Made by a program: the position numbers and the translations under genes | Shown: positions 56,252 through 64,000 of the stretch, one piece after another | Numbering within the stretch: the stretch's first letter is position 1 | Layout: the number at the start of each line of letters is the position of its first letter | The notes under the pieces: generated by a model | What the model saw: only the letters and a program-made list of their open reading frames with translations | What the model was told of the DNA's origin: nothing | Database searches by the model: none | NCBI GenBank assembly: GCA_020171895.1 | Contig: JAIVAN010000007.1 | Location: forward strand, 271,828 to 335,827 | Length of the DNA stretch: 64,000 nt | Direction: 5' to 3' | From: Bacillus timonensis | Lineage (GTDB): Bacteria; Bacillota; Bacilli; Bacillales; Bacillaceae_L

Positions 56252-58882
56252 TTATTTTGCGTCATACCATGATGGGCCATATGAGTAATCTACTTTTAAA
56301 GGTACTTTTAAAGAAATTGCTTGTTCCATTACCTCGGGAACAATCCTCTTTAGCTTCTCGATTTCTTCTGGTGGAGCTTCAAAAATCAGTTCATCATGGA
56401 CTTGTAATAATAACTTCGTTTGCAGTTTTTCATCTTTTAATCGGAAGGCCATGTCGATCATTGCCTTTTTAATAATATCAGCCGCACTTCCTTGTATTGG
56501 CGTATTCATCGCTGTACGCTCCGCAAAGCTTCTAACATTAAAGTTTCTACTCGTAATTTCAGGGATATAACGTCGACGTTGTAAGAGTGTTGTGACAAAG
56601 CCCTTCTGTTTCGCCTCTTGAACGATTTCATCCATATACTCTTTTACTCCCGGAAAACTATTGAAGTAGCGCTCGATAAAATCAGCTGCTTCTTTTCTTG
56701 TTATATCAAGGTTTTGAGAAAGTCCATAGTCGCTAATGCCATACACAATACCAAAGTTTACAGCTTTTGCTTGTCTCCTCATATTCGAAGTCACTTCGTC
56801 TTCATTAACATGAAACACATCCATAGCTGTTTTTGTGTGAATGTCTAAATCCTTATTAAAAGCATCTACTAAATTTTGATCATTTGCAATATGTGCTAGA
56901 ACGCGTAACTCGATTTGAGAATAGTCGGCAGCAAAAATAACCCAGCCTTTCTCAGATGGAATAAATGCTTCACGAATTTTTCTACCTTCTTCAAGTCTAA
57001 TTGGGATATTCTGAAGGTTAGGGTCTGTTGAACTTAGTCTACCTGTTTGTGTTAAGACTTGATTATATATCGTATGAATTCTAGCTGAATCTGTATGAAC
57101 AACCTTTAACAAACCTTCAATATAGGTAGATTGAAGTTTTCCAAGTTGTCTATAATGTAAAATTTCCCGCACAACGTCATGTTTATCAGCCAATTTTTCC
57201 AATACATCTGCAGATGTAGAATAGCCCGTTTTTGTCTTTTTAATAGGAGGAAGACCCAGTTTTTCAAATAATATAACACCTAACTGTTTTGGTGAATTAA
57301 TATTAAAGGATTCTCCAGCTAATTCAAAAATTCTCTCTTCTAATTGTGCTAATTTACTTCTCAAATCTTCGCCCATATTTGTCAAACGTTCAATATCAAC
57401 TTTGATTCCTGTTAACTCCATCTCAGCAAGAATAATTGACAATGGCATTTCTAATTCTGAGAATAGTTCATATTGCTCGTTTTCTCTTAACTCTTGACTG
57501 AATTTTTCTTTCAGTTGCTCTAAAACAATAGCTTTTCTTACAATATGCTCTGATAAAGTTTGTTCATCTGGAATTTGTCGTTTTGCTCCTTTTCCATAAA
57601 CTGCTTCATCTGTTTGTACATCTGTAATGCCTTTATTTTTTGCAATACTTGCAATATCAGTAGATGAATCTGAAGGATTTAAAATATAAGATGCAATGAG
57701 GCAATCAAAGGAGACGCCTTTTAGTTGGATACCTTTCCATCCAAGAGCTACGATTGAACGTTTACCATCAAATACAGTTTTCTTATATTCTGCACTTTCC
57801 GCCCATTCTTTAAATTTTTCTGAAGCTAATGCAACATCTCCAGAAAGATAATACGCACCATTGTCATTAACAATGCCCACTCCAAGTATTTCTGCTTGGT
57901 GGTAATTATCTTCTTCTATTTCTACAATCAGTGATGAATTTGGTTGAAGCATGCTTTCTGTCACATTATCAGAACTAGTAAATGAGACGTCTTCTAGTTG
58001 AGTCTCTTCCTCCTCTATATTCTCACCGAGCTTTTCAAGGAGTGAGTTAAATCCAAGTTCCTTATATATTTCAACAACCTTTTGTACATCGTATCCTTCG
58101 TAATGTAAATCATTTATAGTGATAGTTATTGGTGCTTCGCGGAAAATAGTAGCTAATTCTTTACTTAAAATAGCTAAGTCACGATTTTCCTCTAATTTTT
58201 CTTTTAATTTCTTCCCTGATACTTGTTCAATCGATTCTAATAATTTCTCCACAGTTCCAAATTCTTTTAGTAATTTTAGTGCTGTTTTTTCACCGACTCC
58301 TGGTACACCAGGGATATTATCTGATGAATCTCCCATAAGACCTTTCATATCAATAATTTGCTCTGGTGTTATCCCGTATTTTTCTTGTATAAATGCCGGT
58401 GTATAGGAATCAACATCCGTAATTCCTTTTCTTGTAATATCTACTGTTATCTTGTCCGATGCTAGTTGTGTTAAATCTTTGTCACCGGAAATTACTTTTA
58501 CAGCAAACCCTTCTTTTTCTGCTTGAGTTGATAATGTACCAATTATGTCGTCTGCTTCATAATTCTCTAATTCATATCGAGCTATGTTATATGAGTCTAA
58601 CAATTCACGGATAAATGGAAACTGTTCAGATAATTCAGGAGGAGTTTTTTGACGGCCACCCTTATATTCTGTAAACGTTTTATGACGGAACGTTGTTTTT
58701 CCTGCATCAAACGCAACTAGTAGATGAGTAGGTTTTTCTGTTTCAAGAATTCTCATCAGCATCATTGTAAATCCGTAGACTGCGTTCGTATGTATTCCTT
58801 TTTCATTACTTAACAATGGTAATGCAAAAAAAGCACGGTATGCTATACTATTTCCATCAATTAGTACTAATTTTTTCTCCAT
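56252..58882 (-). CDS. polA: DNA polymerase I
   Basis: 876 residues. The N-terminal 5'-3' exonuclease (LVLIDGNSIAYRAFFALP, GVPGVGEKTALKLL) is followed by a 3'-5' exonuclease domain that lacks a clear DEDD set, as in other bacilli, and the polymerase domain: motif A DYSQIELRVLAHI, motif B RRQAKAVNFGIVYG, motif C QVHDELIFE. It fills repair gaps and processes Okazaki fragments. The ATG at 58882 has GGGAGG upstream. Confidence 0.98.
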   Translation of the reverse strand: MEKKLVLIDGNSIAYRAFFALPLLSNEKGIHTNAVYGFTMMLMRILETEKPTHLLVAFDAGKTTFRHKTFTEYKGGRQKTPPELSEQFPFIRELLDSYNIARYELENYEADDIIGTLSTQAEKEGFAVKVISGDKDLTQLASDKITVDITRKGITDVDSYTPAFIQEKYGITPEQIIDMKGLMGDSSDNIPGVPGVGEKTALKLLKEFGTVEKLLESIEQVSGKKLKEKLEENRDLAILSKELATIFREAPITITINDLHYEGYDVQKVVEIYKELGFNSLLEKLGENIEEEETQLEDVSFTSSDNVTESMLQPNSSLIVEIEEDNYHQAEILGVGIVNDNGAYYLSGDVALASEKFKEWAESAEYKKTVFDGKRSIVALGWKGIQLKGVSFDCLIASYILNPSDSSTDIASIAKNKGITDVQTDEAVYGKGAKRQIPDEQTLSEHIVRKAIVLEQLKEKFSQELRENEQYELFSELEMPLSIILAEMELTGIKVDIERLTNMGEDLRSKLAQLEERIFELAGESFNINSPKQLGVILFEKLGLPPIKKTKTGYSTSADVLEKLADKHDVVREILHYRQLGKLQSTYIEGLLKVVHTDSARIHTIYNQVLTQTGRLSSTDPNLQNIPIRLEEGRKIREAFIPSEKGWVIFAADYSQIELRVLAHIANDQNLVDAFNKDLDIHTKTAMDVFHVNEDEVTSNMRRQAKAVNFGIVYGISDYGLSQNLDITRKEAADFIERYFNSFPGVKEYMDEIVQEAKQKGFVTTLLQRRRYIPEITSRNFNVRSFAERTAMNTPIQGSAADIIKKAMIDMAFRLKDEKLQTKLLLQVHDELIFEAPPEEIEKLKRIVPEVMEQAISLKVPLKVDYSYGPSWYDAK

Positions 58883-58991
58883 TTTATTACCTCCCAAAAC
58901 TGCTTAGTAACCTAAATAAAACCAAAATCCTATCACTATTCTATCATGACAATAATGAGAAATAAAAATTGTTGATAGAATCGACTAAAAG

Positions 58992-59026
58992 AAAATAACA
59001 CGTTGATTGAAAAATCAACGTGTCAT
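58992..59026 (-). terminator. Terminator of hflKC
   Basis: ACACGTTGATTTTTCAATCAACGTGT stem followed by a TATTTT tract on the minus strand, about 30 bases after the hflC stop. Confidence 0.8.
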
Positions 59027-59053
59027 TGAATAAGACACACGGTTCCATTTTAT

Positions 59054-59989
59054 CTAATCAATATAGCCCATCAGAATACGTGCATATGGTGAATCTGCTG
59101 GAAGAATAATCATTGTTTCACCGTCAATTGTTCGTTTATAAGATTCTAGAGTTCTGTACAGTGTATAAAATTCAGCATCCTTAGAAAAAGATTCATTATA
59201 GACTTTAGCTGCTTCAGCTTCTCCGTCACCTCGTATGACCTCAGCATCTGCTTGAGCTTTCGCAAGTAATTCTTTTACTTCTCGATCTGTTTGAGCAATG
59301 ATACGATTTTTCTGAGCATCTCCCATAGAAAGGTATTCTTGTGCTTTCGATTCACGCTCAGATATCATTCTTGTGTATACAGATTGTTCATTTTCCTCAG
59401 GTAAATCAGTCCGTTTCATACGGATATCAGTGACTGTAATTCCGTAATTATCACGCTTTAGTAATTCATTCACTTTTTCTGTTATTCTATCATTTAAGCT
59501 ACCACGAGAAGACTTTTCATCATTGATAATTTCATCATAATTTAATTGTCCTAGTTCAGCACGAACCGCTGAATATACAAATTCATCAAGCTTTGTCTCT
59601 GCATTTATGACAGTAACAACGTTAGCAATCATTTTTTTAGGGTCCTCTATACTCCACACAGCGTAATTATCAATAATCATTCTCTTTTTGTCCTTCGTAT
59701 TGATTTCCGCTTCCTCTACATCATATACCATTTGATATTTTGGTAAGGTTTCAACCGATTGAATAAAGGGTATTTTATATGAAAGACCTGGTTGATCGAC
59801 AATTCGAACAACCTCACCAAATTGTCGGATAACTTTAAATTGCCCTTCCTTGACAATAAATAAGTTACTTAAGAGAGTTCCCAGAATAATTAAAAGTAAG
59901 ACAAGGAAAATGCCACCTTTCGTATATTTACTCCATTGAAAATCATTGTTTCTTTGCTCATTGATATCAATTACGTTTTGATCAGTCAT
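59054..59989 (-). CDS. hflC: SPFH-domain protease modulator HflC
   Basis: 311 residues: one N-terminal membrane helix (about 28-46), then an extracytoplasmic or membrane-apposed SPFH/band-7 domain with KEGQFKVIRQFGEVVRI and a C-terminal helical coil (REVKELLAKAQADAEVIRGDGEAEAAKVY). HflK and HflC form a ring that surrounds FtsH in other bacteria. Its start overlaps the hflK stop by eight bases. A GGAAGGAAG site precedes the ATG. Confidence 0.92.
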   Translation of the reverse strand: MTDQNVIDINEQRNNDFQWSKYTKGGIFLVLLLIILGTLLSNLFIVKEGQFKVIRQFGEVVRIVDQPGLSYKIPFIQSVETLPKYQMVYDVEEAEINTKDKKRMIIDNYAVWSIEDPKKMIANVVTVINAETKLDEFVYSAVRAELGQLNYDEIINDEKSSRGSLNDRITEKVNELLKRDNYGITVTDIRMKRTDLPEENEQSVYTRMISERESKAQEYLSMGDAQKNRIIAQTDREVKELLAKAQADAEVIRGDGEAEAAKVYNESFSKDAEFYTLYRTLESYKRTIDGETMIILPADSPYARILMGYID

Positions 59990-60950
59990 TTTTAGCACTT
60001 CCTTCCTCTTTTACAGGTGGTACTTGAGTTTGGTCAAGAGGTTTTAATGGGAGATATTTCATGGTGTTTCCATCGTCTTTCATTATATAGATTTGTGTAT
60101 TAGGTAATACTTGGTCTAACGTTTCTAAAATTAGACGTTGTCTCGTTATTTCACGTGCTTTTACATACTGTTCATATAGGGCATTAAATTTTGCCACATC
60201 ACCTCGAGCTGTCTCAATTCTTGCTGCTCGATCTCCCTCTGCTTTTGAGATAATAGCGTCCTTTTCCCCTTCTGCTTCCTTCGTACGCTTATTTCTGTAT
60301 TTATTTGCTTCATTTATTTTTGTATTCATTGTTTCACGGGCATCTGTCACATTTGTAAATGCCTTACGGACATCTGCATTTGGTAGTTCAACATCCTGTA
60401 ATTTCACTGCTAAAATTGATATACCTATATCATATTTATTTATTAAAGTTGTTAATAAATCCCTAACCTCAGCCTCAATTTGTGCTTTCCCAGAAGTTAG
60501 CGCATCATCAATTTTGGAACTACCTATGATACTCCGAAGTGATGCAGATGTTGAATTATAAAGTATTTGTTCTGGATCCTCAGAATTATACAAGTATTTA
60601 GCAGGTTCTGTGATTTTCCATTGTACAACAAGATCTGCTAATACAATATTTTCATCACCCGTAATCATTTTCGTATCTTCAGGAAATTCGACTACTTCAC
60701 CTTCTTTTTGTTCATATCCGAATTGCAAACTGAAGGTTTCCCTTGAGAGCTTCTCTACACTTTGTATGGGCCATGGTAATTTAAAGTGTAGGCCAGGTTG
60801 TGTTATGGCATCTTCTGCATCACCAAAGGTTAAAATAACAGCTTGTTCTGATTCATCTACTGTATACCAAGTAGTTAACGCAGCTATCCCAAGTGATATG
60901 ACCAATAGTGCAAGTCCTATCATCATATAAATTCGTTTAACGCTTATCAT
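59982..60950 (-). CDS. hflK: SPFH-domain protease modulator HflK
   Basis: 322 residues: an N-terminal membrane helix (8-29), SPFH domain (DESEQAVILTFGDA to VELPNADVRKAF) and coiled coil (EANKYRNKRTKEAEGEKDAIISKAEGDRAA), with a proline-rich C-terminal tail. The gene pair between phoPR and polA is not part of the B. subtilis order, so this is a lineage-specific placement. Regulation is unknown. Confidence 0.92.
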   Translation of the reverse strand: MISVKRIYMMIGLALLVISLGIAALTTWYTVDESEQAVILTFGDAEDAITQPGLHFKLPWPIQSVEKLSRETFSLQFGYEQKEGEVVEFPEDTKMITGDENIVLADLVVQWKITEPAKYLYNSEDPEQILYNSTSASLRSIIGSSKIDDALTSGKAQIEAEVRDLLTTLINKYDIGISILAVKLQDVELPNADVRKAFTNVTDARETMNTKINEANKYRNKRTKEAEGEKDAIISKAEGDRAARIETARGDVAKFNALYEQYVKAREITRQRLILETLDQVLPNTQIYIMKDDGNTMKYLPLKPLDQTQVPPVKEEGSAKND

Positions 60951-61057
60951 TGATATCCCCTACTTTCTTTTTTCTCTAATGTGTAATACGAAGCAAAGCC
61001 CAAAAGGTTTCAAAATTATTAAAGGTTTACACTAAAAGTATACACACATATTTATGT

Positions 61058-61092
61058 AAAAAAAAATGACGAGAACATTTCGTTCTCGTCAA
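61058..61092 (-). terminator. Terminator of phoPR
   Basis: TGACGAGAACGAAATGTTCTCGTCA stem followed by eight or nine T residues on the minus strand, about 90 bases after the phoR stop. Confidence 0.92.
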
Positions 61093-61181
61093 ATAAAAGT
61101 TCTTTGGATGAAGGGGTTTTCTATTACATCATACCTAATGTTTATTAACGGAAAATGAAGGGATTGTTAAAAATTTGTAAA

Positions 61182-62954
61182 CTACATATCTACAAACTTT
61201 TTGCTTAAAGTAACAATAAAGGTTGATCCCTCTCCACGCTTACTTTTAACCGATATATGTCCATGATGTGCTTCTATTAAATGCTTAACAATTGCTAATC
61301 CTAAACCCGTCCCACCAGAATTTCTACTTCTATCTCTATCGACTCGATAAAAACGCTCAAAAATTCTCGGAATTTCTTTTTCATCAATGCCTATACCACT
61401 ATCTGATATACAAACCTCAATATCTTTGCTGCTTTCTTGAACTTTAACCGATACTTTTCCACCTCTTGGTGTATAAGCTATTCCGTTACTTACTAAATTG
61501 ATAAAAACCTGTTTTAACCTGTGGGGGTCACCTTCTAAAACATTATTGGGCTCAGTATCTACCTCTAGTGATAAATCAATTTCTTTATCTTGAGCCTTAG
61601 CTTTAAGTATAAAAATAACTTCTTCTAACAGTTCATCTATCCGTACGTTTTGAATGGTTAGTAAAAATCCTTGTTGTTCTATTTTTGATAAGTCTAAAAG
61701 ATCTTGAATCAATGTCTGCAATCTCTCACTTTCTTTTAAAACAATGGATAAGAAATATTCTAATGTCTGTTCATCCTTCATTGCACCGTCAAGTAAAGTT
61801 TCCGTAAAGCCTTTAATTGACGTAATTGGAGTCCTTAATTCATGTGACACATTCGCTACAAAGTCTTTTCTCATTTGCTCTAGTTTTTTTAACTCTGTAA
61901 TATCGTGAAAAACTAGTACAACACCATTCCATTTATTATTCGTACCGATGATTGGTGCACCATATATTTCAAAATGTTTTCTTTCAATATTAAATGGTAC
62001 TAATATTTGTCGACGGACTTTTACTTCTGTCAAAAAGATTTCTTCAACAATCACACTGATTTCTTTATGGTCAAAAGCTTCTTTGTATGTTCGATACAAA
62101 TAATCTGCAGGATTAACATTAAATGTTTCTTTATAAGCTCGATTGACGAGAATTATGTAACCACGTCCATCAATTAAAATAAGTCCACTGCCCATATTTT
62201 CAATTAGTGTGTGTAGTCTATCTTGCTGAATTTGTTGAGTTTTTGTCATTTCCTGTAAATTCCTTGCAAGGATATTAATTGATTGACTCAACATACCCGT
62301 TTCATTCAATTGATTTTCATAGGTTCTTGCATTGTAATTTCCCTTAGCTAACTCAATCGCTACCTTCGTTGCTGAGTCAATTGGCTTTGTATATTGGTTC
62401 ATAATTTTTACACCAAGCAAAAGAATGACAACAAAAGCCAAACCTAAACTACTTAACAAAAGGGCCCATATCTTTTGGTTTATTTGTTCTAACGACTCTA
62501 CTGGTGAACTTAAAATAATGAAACCTACGACCTTAGATTTTTCCTCTATAGGTAATCCAAAGAAATACACTCCAAATTCTTCGTTGAGAATATGAAAAGA
62601 TTCTTTGTTATTCATGTGCTTTTTCGTTATCTCCGAAATAAAACTTTCGTGAACTAGGTCATTTACTTCATCCAAATTTGAATCGTATAAAATATGTCCT
62701 ACTTCATCTACAATCGTGATTCTTGTTTGCATCGCCTGACTTATTGGATATATTTCTTTAGTAACTTTCGAATTGTATAGCCCAAGTTCATTGACATGTG
62801 TAAGTACCAAATTTGCTTCCTTCTCTATTCTTTGATTAAACGAATTGAAATAGAAGCTTTTAAATAATTGTCCTAGAAGTATTCCTAATCCTAGTAAAAC
62901 TGCCACAATTAATGTAATTAGTCCGAATAAAAGTCTAGACCGAAACCTATTCAT
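61182..62954 (-). CDS. phoR: Phosphate-starvation sensor histidine kinase PhoR
   Basis: 590 residues. Order: membrane helix 1, extracytoplasmic PAS-like domain, membrane helix 2, HAMP, cytoplasmic PAS (about 245-345), HisKA with phospho-acceptor His in VSHELRTPITSIKGF, and HATPase (QVFINLVSNGIAY, DSGIGIDEKEIPRIFERFYR, GGTGLGLAIVKH). The ATG at 62954 overlaps the phoP stop by eight bases; GAGGAG lies inside phoP. Confidence 0.95.
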   Translation of the reverse strand: MNRFRSRLLFGLITLIVAVLLGLGILLGQLFKSFYFNSFNQRIEKEANLVLTHVNELGLYNSKVTKEIYPISQAMQTRITIVDEVGHILYDSNLDEVNDLVHESFISEITKKHMNNKESFHILNEEFGVYFFGLPIEEKSKVVGFIILSSPVESLEQINQKIWALLLSSLGLAFVVILLLGVKIMNQYTKPIDSATKVAIELAKGNYNARTYENQLNETGMLSQSINILARNLQEMTKTQQIQQDRLHTLIENMGSGLILIDGRGYIILVNRAYKETFNVNPADYLYRTYKEAFDHKEISVIVEEIFLTEVKVRRQILVPFNIERKHFEIYGAPIIGTNNKWNGVVLVFHDITELKKLEQMRKDFVANVSHELRTPITSIKGFTETLLDGAMKDEQTLEYFLSIVLKESERLQTLIQDLLDLSKIEQQGFLLTIQNVRIDELLEEVIFILKAKAQDKEIDLSLEVDTEPNNVLEGDPHRLKQVFINLVSNGIAYTPRGGKVSVKVQESSKDIEVCISDSGIGIDEKEIPRIFERFYRVDRDRSRNSGGTGLGLAIVKHLIEAHHGHISVKSKRGEGSTFIVTLSKKFVDM

Positions 62955-63669
62955 CCACTTTAGGCTCCTCAAGCTTATAACCTAGTCCTCGAATTGTCTT
63001 AATATAAATTGGTTTTTTAGAATCTCTTTCAATCTTTTCTCTCAAATGGCTAATATGTACATCTACAATTCTTGTATCACCAGCAAAATCATAATTCCAT
63101 ACAGCACTTAATAACTGATCTCTTGTTAGTACTCGACCTTTATGCTTTGTTAGATAGAGCAGCAATTCAAATTCTTTTGGGGTTAGTTCTAATTGATCAT
63201 CTTCATAAAAGGCTTCATAGTGTTCTGGTAGAATTCTTAACTTTCCAATCTTTATCATTTCAATTTCTTCATCTTTATCATTAGTGACCATTTGATTGTG
63301 TGTGTTTATCCTTCTAAGGATAGCTTTCACTCTGGCAACGACCTCTCTAGGACTGAAAGGTTTCGTCATATAGTCGTCTGCGCCTAACTCTAACCCTAAT
63401 ACTTTATCGAATTCATCATCTTTAGCAGTTAACATTAGAATTGGAGTCATAACTTTCCTTTGGCGTAATTGTTTGCATACCTCAATCCCATCCATTTTTG
63501 GGAGCATTAGGTCAAGGATCATTAGATCTGGCTCCTCTTCAATAGCTAGTTGTAAGCCAACTTCACCATCCATTGCTTTTAACACTTCAAATCCAGCCTG
63601 TTTGAGGTTATATTCTAGCAATGTACCAATTGATTGTTCATCATCCACTACTAAAATTTTTTTATCCAT
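62947..63669 (-). CDS. phoP: Phosphate-starvation response regulator PhoP
   Basis: 240 residues, as in B. subtilis. The receiver domain has LVVDDEQS, the phosphorylated Asp in LMILDLMLPKMDG and the conserved KPFSPREVVARVKA. The C-terminal OmpR-type winged helix includes LTPKEFELLLYLTKHKGRVLTRDQLL. It controls the Pho regulon with PhoR. The ATG follows TGGAGG. Confidence 0.97.
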   Translation of the reverse strand: MDKKILVVDDEQSIGTLLEYNLKQAGFEVLKAMDGEVGLQLAIEEEPDLMILDLMLPKMDGIEVCKQLRQRKVMTPILMLTAKDDEFDKVLGLELGADDYMTKPFSPREVVARVKAILRRINTHNQMVTNDKDEEIEMIKIGKLRILPEHYEAFYEDDQLELTPKEFELLLYLTKHKGRVLTRDQLLSAVWNYDFAGDTRIVDVHISHLREKIERDSKKPIYIKTIRGLGYKLEEPKVDE

Positions 63670-63839
63670 ATATGCCTCCAAAAGTTGTGGTAAACCCCAT
63701 CATTTATTCTCTCTGTTTAGTTCTTTAAGGTCATTATAATCTAACATCCTTTTAATATCCATTGTAAAGGATAATTAGAGACTATATAGGATATATCAAA
63801 AATCGAGAAATACAAAAAAAGAGTAACTAGTTTTAACTA

Positions 63840-64000
63840 GCTACCCTGAAAATAGGACCCTGAACACGGGGTGTTAATCTGCGTTGCAGGAACCTCGCTT
63901 TCCGTGGGGCGCCACTTGAGCCTCCTCGGCTGCGCCTGTGGGGTCTCAAGCCCGGCGCATCTCCCACAGGAGTCTCGGTTCCTTCCACTCCGATTAACAC
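63840..64000 (+). repeat. Dispersed hairpin repeat, copy 5 (cut by window end)
   Basis: It begins GCTACCCTGAAAATAGG at 63840 and runs to the right edge. Stems are GTGTTAATC/GATTAACAC, GGAACC/GGTTCC, GTGGG/CCCAC, GGCGCC/GGCGC and CTTGAG/CTCAAG. The GTGGG/CCCAC pair replaces GCGGG/CCCGC of the other copies by a two-sided change. Confidence 0.85.

Noticed and set aside
1..64000. CRISPR arrays, prophage genes, IS elements, tRNA or rRNA genes
   Set aside because: No regularly spaced direct repeats, integrase, transposase, or tRNA/rRNA-like sequence was recognised on either strand.

Overview
The window is a 64 kb chromosomal segment from a low-GC, endospore-forming member of the Bacillaceae. The spore genes gerM, gerE, sspI and ytaF, the Bacillus-type control signals (sigma-A, sigma-K, sigma-W, Fur, FadR and CcpN sites, T-boxes, a lysine riboswitch, an L20 leader) and the gene order all support this. 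The order largely follows the Bacillus subtilis stretch from rph to phoP. No rRNA, tRNA, IS transposase, prophage or CRISPR array was seen. Genus or species cannot be fixed from the sequence alone.

Layout, left to right; most genes are on the minus strand. 1-8.3 kb: rph (partial), gerM, racE, a MarR regulator, gerE, a thioesterase, sdhCAB and yslB. 8.3-12.1 kb: lysC under a lysine riboswitch, then uvrC. 12.1-20.1 kb: an accessory block with a GT-C membrane protein, an FTR1 iron permease with an anchored partner, a three-gene operon (GT2, phosphodiesterase, flippase-like protein) and an iron-regulated lipoprotein. The two iron units carry Fur boxes directly on their promoters. 20.2-26 kb: trxA and fatty-acid degradation (etfA, etfB, enoyl-CoA hydratase, fadR, lcfA). 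26.2-33.7 kb: SET-domain protein, yshE family, mutS2, polX, cvpA, zapA, rnhC. 34-43 kb: pheST with a T-box, ysgA, sspI, ysdC, a dUTPase-like gene, ysdB with a sigma-W promoter, and small membrane proteins. 43-52 kb: infC-rpmI-rplT with its L20 leader, thrS with a T-box, ytxC, dnaI, dnaB, nrdR. 52-64 kb: speD, gapB, coaE, ytaF, mutM, polA, hflKC, phoPR.

The most unusual feature is a dispersed repeat of about 190-250 bp, with five copies (one cut by the window end) plus one internally deleted remnant. Each copy can fold into one long hairpin. Several stems differ between copies by matched changes on both arms, which points to selection on, or replication through, the folded form. Copies 1, 3 and 4 lie directly behind a stop codon or the T-tract of an intrinsic terminator, in the orientation of the preceding gene. 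This family and the Fur-flanked lipid-linked glycosylation operon are the best candidates for something undescribed. A possible Shine-Dalgarno-masking leader on speD comes next.

Several starts were moved from the longest open frame to codons with a good ribosome binding site, including TTG for gerE, uvrC, racE and fadR, GTG for yslB and coaE, and ATT for infC.
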